Shown here in pieces: positions 55,829-64,000 of a DNA stretch of 64,000 nt. The position numbers were made by a program, and so were the translations under genes. Under the pieces are notes generated by a model. That model saw only the letters and a program-made list of their open reading frames with translations, did not search any database and was not told where the DNA came from. The stretch is taken from assembly GCF_037892195.1 (NCBI RefSeq), contig NZ_JATACI010000002.1, forward strand, positions 2,852,001-2,916,000, in the 5' to 3' direction. How positions within the stretch are numbered: the first letter of the stretch is position 1; each line of letters starts with the position of its first letter. The DNA comes from Yoonia sp. GPGPB17 (GTDB lineage Bacteria; Pseudomonadota; Alphaproteobacteria; Rhodobacterales; Rhodobacteraceae).

Positions 55829-57103
55829 TCACGCAGGCTTTCGCAGGACGGCCATGTAGAACCCGTCCATGCCGCCGGTGTCCGCCCAGTAATCGGGGCG
55901 CAGGCGCAGCCCGCCCTCATCGGTGACCCAGTCAGGGCTTATGCCGCCAAGGCGCAGGGCGTCCGCCTCAATCGTGAGGTCAGTATGGCGGGCCAGCGCC
56001 TCTTCTACTTGCACCTCGCCTTCATCTGGCAAGAGCGAGCAGGTACAAAATACCAACCGGCCCCCAGGCTTCAGCAGGGTCAGCGCATGATCAATCATTG
56101 CCTCTTGTTGGTCGATCAGCGCGCCAAACTCGGACCCGTCCTTGGCATAGGGTAGATCGGGGTGCCGTCTGATGGTGCCTGTGGCGGAACAGGGGGCATC
56201 CAACAGGACGGCATCAAAGCCGCCTTCATTGAAGGCAAACGCATCGCTGATCACACATTTGGCTTTCAGACCCACGCGCGACAGGTTTTCACCAATCCGT
56301 TCCATCCGTTTTTCGGATATATCGACGGCGATAACATCAGCCCCCAAGGCCGCCAGCTGCATCGCCTTGCCACCCGGCGCTGCGCAAAGGTCCAGCACCT
56401 TCAGGCCTTTGACATCACCCAGAAGCTTCACCGGGATGGCCGCCGCTGCATCTTGCACCCACCAATCTCCCTCGGCATAGCCGTGCAAAGTGGATACCTG
56501 GCCCGCGTTCTGCAAACGCACCGAACCTGTCGGTAAAACCGTGCCACCGAGGGTTTCTGCAACAACTGCCGCGTCACCCTTCACCGATAGATCCAATGGT
56601 GCGCCTGTGAAATGCGCGGCTTCCATCCCCATGACGGCCTCACGCCCCCATGCCGCAACCAAAGGTTGGCGTAACCACCCCGGCGTAAGCGGCACAGCGC
56701 GTTTGGCCCAGCCGTCCGGTCCTTCGGCAGCAATTTTCCGCAAGACGGCGTTGGTCAAACCCTTCATCGCTTGGGTGCGCTTGTTACGGGCCACGATCTC
56801 GACATAGGCGTTCACCACCCCGTGTGCGGCCTCACCGCTGCACAGTTCTATGACACCGAGACGCAAAGCATTCATCACGTGATCAGGTGGCGTTTTCTTG
56901 AGGTAGGGCTTTAACATCCGGTCGGCCCGGTCCAACCCGCGCAAAGCTTCGGTCGCAAGGCGCTGGGCGCGGGCACGGTCATCGCTTTCCAGCCGTGCCA
57001 ATGCGCCGCTGCCGATCAGTTCTGCCATCAAACGGCCTTCACCGGTGATCTGCATCAGCAGATAATGCGCAGAGCGGCGGGCGGGCAAACCTGTTTGGTT
57101 CAT
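55829..57103 (-). CDS. rsmB: RsmB/NOP-family rRNA (cytosine-5) methyltransferase
   Basis: SAM-dependent enzyme methylating C967 or a similar site of 16S rRNA. About 424 aa from the ATG at 57103. An NusB-like RNA-binding domain comes first (ARRSAHYLLMQITGEGRLM), followed by the methyltransferase domain with LDLCAAPGGKAMQLAALGA (motif I) and LLDAPCSATGTIRRHPD (catalytic PC). The in-frame extension up to 57568 is rejected since it runs over the divergent DUF1674 gene and is not protein-like. Confidence 0.93.
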   Translation of the reverse strand: MNQTGLPARRSAHYLLMQITGEGRLMAELIGSGALARLESDDRARAQRLATEALRGLDRADRMLKPYLKKTPPDHVMNALRLGVIELCSGEAAHGVVNAYVEIVARNKRTQAMKGLTNAVLRKIAAEGPDGWAKRAVPLTPGWLRQPLVAAWGREAVMGMEAAHFTGAPLDLSVKGDAAVVAETLGGTVLPTGSVRLQNAGQVSTLHGYAEGDWWVQDAAAAIPVKLLGDVKGLKVLDLCAAPGGKAMQLAALGADVIAVDISEKRMERIGENLSRVGLKAKCVISDAFAFNEGGFDAVLLDAPCSATGTIRRHPDLPYAKDGSEFGALIDQQEAMIDHALTLLKPGGRLVFCTCSLLPDEGEVQVEEALARHTDLTIEADALRLGGISPDWVTDEGGLRLRPDYWADTGGMDGFYMAVLRKPA

Positions 57104-57175
57104 GACGGTCTCACTTGAAGCTGGGTGGCCGGGGCGTATATCAATCCATAGACATCGACAAGGAGGGTGCCGCCC

Positions 57176-57352
57176 GTGACCGATCAGCCCAAGGACCTGC
57201 CACCTGCAGCACAGCGTGCGCTCGCCGAGGCGGAAGAGCGGCGTAAGATGGCGAAGGATCAGACCTTGCCGACCGAATTGGGTGGACGCGATGGGCCGGA
57301 GCCTGTGCGCTACGGCGATTGGGAGAAGAAGGGTCTGGCCATCGATTTCTGA
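57176..57352 (+). CDS. DUF1674 protein (SDHAF4-like)
   Basis: Small protein of 58 aa of the DUF1674 family, related to the mitochondrial succinate dehydrogenase assembly factor SDHAF4. The C-terminal signature GRDGPEPVRYGDWEKKGLAIDF is complete (read in two parts: GRDGPEPVRYGDWE, KKGLAIDF). The GTG at 57176 is preferred: AAGGAGG lies eight bases upstream. The GTG at 57167 would overlap that site. Divergent from rsmB. Confidence 0.87.
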   Translation: MTDQPKDLPPAAQRALAEAEERRKMAKDQTLPTELGGRDGPEPVRYGDWEKKGLAIDF

Positions 57353-57458
57353 CCTTAGCGTGGCCGCGCAAAAGATATCTACTGATTTTGCAAACCAAGC
57401 GCTGTTGCCTATGTTGTTGGCGGTGTAGGGTATTCGGGCTGCTACAAAGGAATCAGGT

Positions 57459-58573
57459 TTGCTCGTCCCAAGATTTGCTGCCGTCATTGCGTGTTTTGCC
57501 CTTGCCAGTTGTGGTTTGCCCCGTGGCGCGGGCTTCCAATCGGAGATTTTAGCGGCGTCTAACGCCAATACGGCCGCTGAAGGCGAAGAACCCGTCTATG
57601 ACTTTGCTGTCTACGAGGTGAACCGCGATACATTGCCCATTCTGCAAGGATGGCCAGTGACGGGCGATGATACGTTGCCGTGGATCGTGGCGCAGGAACA
57701 GCCCGCATCCTTGATGATTGCCGCAGGTGATACGGTGCAGGTGACGATCTGGGACGCCGAAGAAAACTCGATCTTCGGGGCCACCGGTGTGACACCTTTG
57801 CAGCCCGAAGTAGTGAGCTCCAACGGGCGGATCTTTGTACCTTACATCGGTGATTTGCGCGTGACTGGCATGTCTCCATCCACCGCGCGGCAACGTATCG
57901 AAGAAGAGTTGATCCGAACTGTGCCATCTGCACAGGTGCAGTTGTCCGTTGAACCGGGGCGGTCCAATACGGCCAATCTGGCTTTTGGTTTCGCCGCGCC
58001 TGGCCTTTATCCGCTGCTTGATCGCAACGTCAAAATCCTTGATCTGTTTTCACAGGCGGGCGGACCGAACCCCGAACTGAACTCGCCTCAGGTCCGTCTC
58101 GTCCGTGGGTCGCGCACCTTTGGTATCCCGTTCGAACGACTGTTGCGGGAGCCCAGCGCCAATATTGCGTTGCGAGGTGGCGACCGCGTTTATGTCGAAG
58201 ATGACGCCCGCAAGTTCATTGCGCTTGGCGCCACCGGCACCCAAACCGTTGTTGATTTTCCCGAGGTCGAATTTTCGGCCATTGAAGCGCTTGCTTTTAT
58301 CGGGGGTGTTAACGCTTAAGCAGCGCCAACCCCGAGGGCATTCTTATCTTGCGCGAATATGCCACAGGTGCCGTGGCTGACGGGATTGCCGGGCCACCGC
58401 AAGAGCGGGTGGTGTTCAACATTGACCTGACCACCGCTGACGGCTTGTTTTCGGCCCGCAATTTCATGCTGGAAGGCGATGATCTGATCTACGGCACCGA
58501 AAGCGCGCTTGGCCCGGCATTGACGTTGTTTAGTCTGACCAACAACGTGCGCAGCCTGGCGAATACAAACTGA
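57459..58573 (+). CDS. Polysaccharide export lipoprotein (Wza-like), frame interrupted
   Basis: Outer-membrane export protein for exopolysaccharide, about 370 aa. Lipobox FALASC (residues 13-18). The poly-export domain is at ASLMIAAGDTVQVTIWDAEEN to VEPGR, followed by SLBB-like parts (KILDLFSQAGGPN). The frame ends at TAA 58317-58319. GCTTAAGC (58314-58321) read as GCTAGC gives GGVNASSANPEGILIL, and the protein runs on with REYATGAVADG and NFMLEGDDLIYGTE to 58573. Start TTG with AAAGGA. The tyrosine kinase/co-polymerase partner is not in the window. Confidence 0.87.
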
Positions 58574-58579
58574 TAGAGT

Positions 58580-60753
58580 CTAGAACAGGGCGATGTCATC
58601 CGCGAAAGTGGCGGGGTCTGTGATCCCGTTGACGATCAGGACGTTGCCATCTTCAAAATCAATAACGGCGCGCCCGTCGGCGATATCACCGTAGACGAAC
58701 AGCACATCCGCAGCCGAGGTCAGACCCGTCCAAAGCGAGGGGTCAAGGATGATCTGGTCCACCCCTTGCGCGAAGTCGATAATCTCATCGGTTCCGCTAT
58801 TGAAAATAAACGTATCCGCACCGGTGCCGCCAATCAGCACGTCCTGCCCCGAACCACCGTCCAAGGTGTCCGCACCTGCACCACCCAGCAGCGTATCTGC
58901 CCCCTGATCGCCCAAGAGCATATCGTCGCCTGCGCGCCCAAAGAGCGCGTCATCGCCCCGATGTCCACGCACCACATCAGCACCCCCACCAGCAAAGACA
59001 AGATCGAACCCGGCACCGCCTTCCAGCGTTTCCGAAGCGTTGCTGCCGTCAATCACAAGGCCAGATCCTTCGCTTGATGATGAACCCATGGTTCCGCGTA
59101 GCAGATCGAGATTGCCGGACTTGATCATCTGCCAGGGGGTCAAAGGGCTGTTGTCGCCATTGTCGGCTACAGGTGGCGTGGGCAGGGTGCCGCCCAGCGG
59201 TGGTGTAGGTGTGGCTGGGCCCGGATAGCCAGGTGTCAGGTCGACTGGCAACCGGGACAGGCCAATCAGATCACCCGTACTCAGCGTGCGATAGTCAATC
59301 GGGTTGCCATCTGAACTGATGACATGCAGTACCTCATCCCCATAGATAATCCGCATGCCATCGTCTTGCAGCGTGATGAATAACTGGCTGATGTCGCGCA
59401 GCATCGGCCAAAGCGACAAGTCGATCTTGTCCTCGCCCACGGCGAAATCTGTGATCGTATCCGCCTCGCCATCGGCAGATAGTATGAACACATCTGCGCC
59501 CGCGCCGCCAGCCATGATATCGCGGCCCAACCCATCACGCAGGATATCGTCGCCGCCTTCACCGTTGATTGTGTCATCGCCGTTGTGGCCTTGTAGAATG
59601 TCGCCGCCAGCCGTGCCGGTCAGTTGGTCGCCATCCACCACAGCCGTTATGGTTATGCCAGCCAGCCCGGTGTCTAGCCGCAGTTGCGTCACCCCGGTTT
59701 CACTGCTGCTGGCGGCGAATATATCAATGCCTGCGTTGCGCGCAGATGCAGCAACCGCGCTGACGTTATCCAGACCGAAATCATCGGTATCTTCTATTGA
59801 GGCGCGGTGTACTAACAAGCCGCCTTCCAGCAACAGAAAGACAGAGATCCCGTCATCTGCGCCGCCCGCGATAACATAGGTTTTGCCGTCCGCTTCGATC
59901 ACATCAAGCGATGTGACGCCGCCAAAGCGGGTGTCGCGGCTATCGAGCACATGATCGCGGACGATCATGCTACCACCTTCGCCCAGTTCGACGACGCTCA
60001 GGCTGCCTGTTCCAGCAGCGGCAAGGACAAGATAGTTTGTTCCACCCACTGTTGCGGTCTCAAGTGCGGTTGGTGCGCTGATCCATAGGCCCTCGTCCGC
60101 TCCGATGGTGGTTTCGCTGGTCACATGCCCCGCTTCATCCACCGCCCTTGCGGTGATGCCGTTTTGCACAGTGCTGGTTGTGATGAGGAAATTCTGCCCG
60201 GCAACCGCCGTCGTCGCAGATGCTGTGATGCCAGCGGTCGTGTCTGGTGTCACGTCCTGCAGAACGGTGTGGCCAAGCAGCGTGCCGCTTGCGTCAAAGT
60301 TAAGACGCGCCAGCCCGGTTTGCCCGGCCAAGGCCCCGTAGATCACCTGACTGCCGTCGGACAGGCCGACGTTTGTTCCAAACTGGAAACCGGTAAAGGT
60401 GGGGGGCAGCGACGTTAGCGCCGTAGTCACCCCAAAGCTCCCATCGGTGTTAAGGACAACAGCCTCAAGTGCGCCATCAGTTCCACCACCGACGAGCAAT
60501 GCCTGTGATCCACTTATAGAGAGTCCGGCGATGCTACCTGTACCACCGGCCATCACCCCCCGGCAAAGGGCTTGTCTTCACCAATGCTCAGAACACCGCT
60601 GTCAATGTCCCATTGTCGCAACACGCCGTCATATCGGGTGCTGCTATAAAGCTGTGCGGTGCCGTTCACATCCATGACCATGAGGTCAGTAATATGCGAA
60701 AGCGCCATGTCACCGGGACCGGTGACATAATACGAAAAGGATATAGAAGACAT
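58580..60753 (-). CDS. Large RTX calcium-binding protein, frame interrupted
   Basis: Predicted secreted protein of about 724 aa. The N-terminal two-thirds is beta-propeller-like, with repeats such as VGLSDGSQVIYGALAG and SLDVIEADGKTYVIAGG. A first RTX block (GTAGGDILQGHNGDDTINGE) is followed by a proline-rich linker and a second RTX block near the C-terminus (GHRGDDALFGRAGDDMLLGD), ending in the hydrophobic DIALF type of type I secretion signal. The frame breaks in a six-C run (plus 60556-60561, six G on minus). One more G gives KPFAGGVMAGGTG. The start is 60753 or 60777. Three-prime end lies six bases from the Wza-like gene, convergent. Confidence 0.82.
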
Positions 60754-60969
60754 GAAATAGGTCCCCCCCGGAACCATGTGTCATCAGAATGTTCTGTTAA
60801 GATGCGTGGCACTGGCGGTCGGATAGGGGCGCAATTGCGGCGGGGGTATGAAGCTTGCCGTGCAATTTGTTTAATATCGTTACGGATTTAAGATGAATCC
60901 CCCGGTGATCTTGAGCTTGATGGCGCGGGAACATCTGTCATGCTGGGGGTCTGCAATTGGATCACGGAT

Positions 60970-62358
60970 ATGCCCCCCAAATTTGGAACCAGCGGCCTGC
61001 GCGGCCTTGTGACCGAGCTGACATCCCGTTGTGTGGGCGACTATGTTCACGCTTTTCTCGCAAGCTGCCCTGTAGGCCGCGGCCTTTATGTCGGATATGA
61101 TCTGCGCGAGTCCTCGGCTGGGCTTGCCGATGTCGTGGCGCAAGCAGCCGTCGATGCGGGGGTGATGGTCACGCTGTGTGGCGCGGTGCCCACGCCCGCA
61201 TTGGCCAATGCGGCGCTGTCGGATGGCGCAGCGGCAATCATGGTGACTGGCAGCCATATCCCGGCAGATCGCAATGGGCTGAAGTTTTACACCCCGCAGG
61301 GTGAGATCACCAAGGCTGATGAAGTGTTGATCCAAAGGGCTCTTGGTCAATCCTGTATTGCAGCCTCTGCTGGCGCTGTGACGCGCGCGACGGATGTGCA
61401 GGCCCGCTACGCGGCGCGATACCAAACTGCATTCGGTCAAGCATTGGCTGGTTTACATATTGGGCTTTACGAACAAAGCGCAGTGGGGCGCGATGCGCTT
61501 GCTGATCTGTTGGGCAGCCTTGGTGCAAAGGTTACGCCACTGGGCCGGTCTGACGTCTTTGTGCCGATAGATACCGAGGCGCTGTCAGATGATTTGCGCG
61601 ACCAACTGCACTTTTGGGCGCAGGAACATGACCTTGATGCGATCGTGTCGACCGACGCGGATGGTGATCGCCCGCTTTTGACGGATGAAGATGGTGCCGT
61701 TGTGCCAGGCGATATTCTGGGTCAGATCACGGCAGAGGCGCTGGGGGCCGATACGGTTGTCACCCCGATTTCATCCAACACTGGTGTGTTGCTCTCGGGT
61801 CAGTTTACACGCGTTGTCCGCACAGCGATCGGTTCACCGCATGTGATCGCGGGGATGCGGAGCAGTGCGGGCGCAGTTGTGGGCTACGAGGCGAATGGCG
61901 GCTTTTTGTTGGGCTTTCAGGCGCAAGGACCCAGCGGGGCCTTGCCGCCTTTGATGACGCGTGATGCGGCCTTACCCGTCATCGCGGTTCTGGCGCAAAT
62001 TAGGGCCATCGGTGTTAAGGCGACGGTTGCGGCGCAGCCGCAGCGCTTTACGGCCGCTGACAGATTGCAGGATGTCGATTTGGATAGCGTCGCCACATTT
62101 CTCCATCAGCTGCGGCACAGTGATAATGACAGGGCCGCGTTTCTGACCCCACTTGGCAGCACATGTCGGTCGATTGATGAAACCGACGGGGTGCAAATGA
62201 CCTTGCTGGACGGCCACATTGTCCACCTGCGCCCGTCAGGGAACGCGCCAGAAATGCGGCTTTATGTCGAAGCGTCATCGCCAGAGGATGCGCGTAACAT
62301 GTTGATGAAACTCATGCCGGTTTTGGCGCGTGCCTTTTCGCCGCAGCAAGATAGATAA
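60970..62358 (+). CDS. Phosphomannomutase/phosphoglucomutase
   Basis: Interconverts hexose 6- and 1-phosphates for nucleotide sugars. About 462 aa. The phospho-serine is in VTGSHIPADRNGLK, the metal loop is STDADGDRPLLTDE, and the sugar-binding EANGGFLLG and phosphate-binding RPSGNAPEMRLYVE motifs are present. Start ATG at 60970 (MPPKFGTSGLRG), the family start; the in-frame ATG at 60940 is less likely. Together with galE and the GDP-fucose synthase gene it supports exopolysaccharide synthesis. Divergent from the RTX gene. Confidence 0.9.
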   Translation: MPPKFGTSGLRGLVTELTSRCVGDYVHAFLASCPVGRGLYVGYDLRESSAGLADVVAQAAVDAGVMVTLCGAVPTPALANAALSDGAAAIMVTGSHIPADRNGLKFYTPQGEITKADEVLIQRALGQSCIAASAGAVTRATDVQARYAARYQTAFGQALAGLHIGLYEQSAVGRDALADLLGSLGAKVTPLGRSDVFVPIDTEALSDDLRDQLHFWAQEHDLDAIVSTDADGDRPLLTDEDGAVVPGDILGQITAEALGADTVVTPISSNTGVLLSGQFTRVVRTAIGSPHVIAGMRSSAGAVVGYEANGGFLLGFQAQGPSGALPPLMTRDAALPVIAVLAQIRAIGVKATVAAQPQRFTAADRLQDVDLDSVATFLHQLRHSDNDRAAFLTPLGSTCRSIDETDGVQMTLLDGHIVHLRPSGNAPEMRLYVEASSPEDARNMLMKLMPVLARAFSPQQDR

Positions 62359-62455
62359 ACTTTGTGACAAAACGCACAGAACGTATCGAATTGTATCTAT
62401 ATATAAGTTGTTGGGGATAATTTGTGTGGTGAGGGTTTAACGGTATATCTTCATT

Positions 62456-62492
62456 GTGCCTTGCATCTTCAGATGCAAGGCACGTTTTATTT
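62456..62492 (+). terminator. Rho-independent terminator of the phosphomannomutase gene
   Basis: Perfect 13-bp stem GTGCCTTGCATCT/AGATGCAAGGCAC with a two-base loop, followed by GTTTTATTT. It lies between the convergent phosphomannomutase and galE genes. Confidence 0.9.
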
Positions 62493-63507
62493 ACGCACCT
62501 TCATAGCCATTCGGGTTCTTTGACTGCCAGGCCCATGTGCTTGCTGTCATCGCCTCCAGATCATGTTTCGCTGACCAGTTTAGTTCTGCATTTGCGCGAC
62601 TAGCGTCGGCCTGCATGGCCGCAATATCACCTTCGCGTCGCGGCGCCTGCCGGGTTGGGATGGATTTGCCGCTTGCCCGTTCAAATGCAGCCACCATATC
62701 GCGCACGCTATAGCTTTGTCCGGTGCCAATGTTGAAAGGCCGGGCTCCGGTGGCGGTTTCGGCATAGTTGATGGCGGCAACATGGGCGCGAGCCAAGTCT
62801 ACGACATGAATATAGTCGCGCAAACCTGTCCCGTCAGGCGTATCATAGTCATCGCCAAAGACCTGTAAGGCCTCTCGCTTGCCGACGGCGACCTGCGCGA
62901 TGAAAGGCATGAGGTTGTTTGGAATATCCTGTGGGTCCTCACCGATCTGTGCAGAGGCATGCGCGCCGACGGGGTTGAAGTAGCGTAACAGCACGGCGGT
63001 AGTGTTGGGATGCGCCGCCGTCCAATCAGTCAGGATATGCTCGGCAATCATCTTGGACCGCCCGTAAACAGACATCGGGTTTGTCGGATGCGCTTCATCA
63101 TAGGGCAGGTAGATGGGTTCGCCATAAACGGTTGCAGATGATGAAAACACAATGCGATTGCAGCCGGCACGGCCCATCGCATGCAAAAGTGACAGGGTGC
63201 CAGAGACGTTCACATCATAATAGTGAAGCGGTTTCCGGGTGCTTTCGCCAACGGCCTTCAGTCCGGCAAAGTGGATCACGGCCTCGGGCTGAAAATCCTG
63301 CATCACCTGATCAAGTTTGCCCGCGTCCCGCACGTCGCCAACATAGTCATGCAGCACCCCGTTCGATAGCGACCGCACACGGTTCAGCACTTCTGGCGTT
63401 GCATTGCTGTAGTTGTCCAGAACGCAGACCTCGTGTCCCTGCGCCATCAGTTCCAACAACGTATGACTGCCGATATACCCAGCGCCGCCCGTGACCAATA
63501 CACGCAT
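62491..63507 (-). CDS. galE: UDP-glucose 4-epimerase
   Basis: Interconverts UDP-glucose and UDP-galactose. The 338-aa protein has the NAD motif VLVTGGAGYIGSHTLLEL, the catalytic Ser/Tyr in SSSATVYGEP and SVYGRSKMIAE, and LRYFNPVGAHAS. The start at 63507 gives MRVLVTGGAGYIG, the family start; the longer frame up to 63615 is rejected. Follows the GDP-fucose synthase gene on the same strand after about 130 bases. Confidence 0.96.
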   Translation of the reverse strand: MRVLVTGGAGYIGSHTLLELMAQGHEVCVLDNYSNATPEVLNRVRSLSNGVLHDYVGDVRDAGKLDQVMQDFQPEAVIHFAGLKAVGESTRKPLHYYDVNVSGTLSLLHAMGRAGCNRIVFSSSATVYGEPIYLPYDEAHPTNPMSVYGRSKMIAEHILTDWTAAHPNTTAVLLRYFNPVGAHASAQIGEDPQDIPNNLMPFIAQVAVGKREALQVFGDDYDTPDGTGLRDYIHVVDLARAHVAAINYAETATGARPFNIGTGQSYSVRDMVAAFERASGKSIPTRQAPRREGDIAAMQADASRANAELNWSAKHDLEAMTASTWAWQSKNPNGYEGA

Positions 63508-63636
63508 GACCGCCTCCAAATGTTGCTGAACGTTTCTAGGCAGTCCGAGGGTCGGGTTCAACTGCGCTATAGCTCTTGCATGAAAGCGGCCACAGCCGTG
63601 TCCCTGATCCGCCACATAGGATGACTGGTCTGATTT

Positions 63637-64000
63637 TTATGATGCGCGTAGGTTGCCGCCCGTCTCCTGCATCGCGCAGTACCAGTCATAGGTTTGGGCC
63701 ATGCCGTCGCGTAGCGATATCTTTGGCTGCCAGCCTAGGCTTTGCATCACGGATGTATCCAGCAGTTTGCGTGGTGTACCATCAGGTTTGCCGGGATCTG
63801 TCTTTGTCTCTCTTTGAAACCCGGTCAGATCGGCCACCATATAGGCCAGTTCCAGAATGCTGATGTCTTTGCCCACGCCGACATTCAGATGACTTTGCAT
63901 GGGCTTGGTTGCTGCGGCGTATTGTTCCTGACTCAAACCCATTGTGAAAAGAACCGCATCGGCCAGATCGTCGACATGCAGAAATTCGCGCCGTGGTGTC
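63637..64000 (-). CDS. fcl: GDP-L-fucose synthase, 5' end outside window
   Basis: C-terminal 120 residues of an NAD(P)-dependent epimerase/reductase. The strand reads PRREFLHVDDLADAVLF, the highly typical GDP-L-fucose synthase signature, then HLNVGVGKDISILELA and GWQPKISLRDGMAQTYDWY before the stop. It would make GDP-L-fucose from GDP-4-keto-6-deoxymannose. In a run with galE and phosphomannomutase, it suggests fucose-containing surface polysaccharide. Confidence 0.9.
   Translation of the reverse strand, partial: TPRREFLHVDDLADAVLFTMGLSQEQYAAATKPMQSHLNVGVGKDISILELAYMVADLTGFQRETKTDPGKPDGTPRKLLDTSVMQSLGWQPKISLRDGMAQTYDWYCAMQETGGNLRAS

Noticed and set aside
57104..57568. N-terminal extension of rsmB
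   Set aside because: It runs across the divergent DUF1674 gene and its ribosome binding site and is not protein-like.
3156..58321. Programmed ribosomal frameshifting at GCTTAGC and GCTTAAGC
   Set aside because: No slippery heptamer, no conserved downstream structure, and unrelated genes are affected with both +1 and +2 insertions.
743..58321. NheI fill-in or cloning scars at GCTAGC
   Set aside because: Fill-in would produce GCTAGCTAGC, which is not seen; the altered sites show doubled single bases.

Overview
The window comes from an alphaproteobacterium, most likely the Roseobacter group of Rhodobacterales. The evidence is gene content: an RpoE/ChrR singlet-oxygen module with its five-gene target operon in the Rhodobacter order, families typical of Rhodobacteraceae (DUF2125, DUF3035, DUF3576, DUF4170, DUF1674), a GC-rich coding style and lipid A/Kdo genes. 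I cannot name the genus. There are no rRNA, tRNA, IS or CRISPR features that I can support.

Layout. 1-11 kb: a broken MFS gene, then the usually compact truB-rpsO-pnp cluster, here opened by DUF1643 and an RTX gene between truB and rpsO, and by a 4.7-kb accessory block between rpsO and pnp (prolyl-hydroxylase-like oxygenase, small secreted membrane peptide, a translationally coupled 2OG oxygenase/methyltransferase pair, DegT-type aminotransferase). 11-18 kb: outer-membrane protein, peroxiredoxin, aldehyde dehydrogenase, an MhqO/MhqD-like pair, RluA-type synthase, YggS and a porin. 18-23 kb: DUF3576, leuS-lptE-holA and a second small secreted membrane peptide. 23-32 kb: flavoprotein, MscS channel, enoyl-CoA hydratase, SDR, DUF2125, pmbA-cysQ-DUF4170. 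31-39 kb: Kdo transferase and lpxK, CoA transferase, DsbA-like protein, DUF721, mutY, alkB-type monooxygenase. 38-44.5 kb: singlet-oxygen response locus with two divergent RpoE-type promoters. 44.5-57 kb: SDR-rmuC-mutL, and a minus-strand run rsmB-heparinase-purH-lspA-DUF3035-M16-M16. 57-64 kb: Wza-like export lipoprotein, large RTX protein, phosphomannomutase, galE and the end of a GDP-fucose synthase gene, together an exopolysaccharide/nucleotide-sugar region.

The most striking sequence-level pattern is that fourteen genes have reading frames that break once and continue cleanly in another frame. In six of them the break lies in GCTTAGC, GCTTAAGC or GCCTAAGC, and replacing this by GCTAGC restores the frame and a sensible protein. 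Most of the other breaks need one base added or removed, often in a homopolymer. Because even lpxK is affected and no other decay is visible, I read these mainly as sequence errors, possibly caused by modified CTAG sites. A biological origin is not excluded. Such genes are listed as single CDS features with the break noted.
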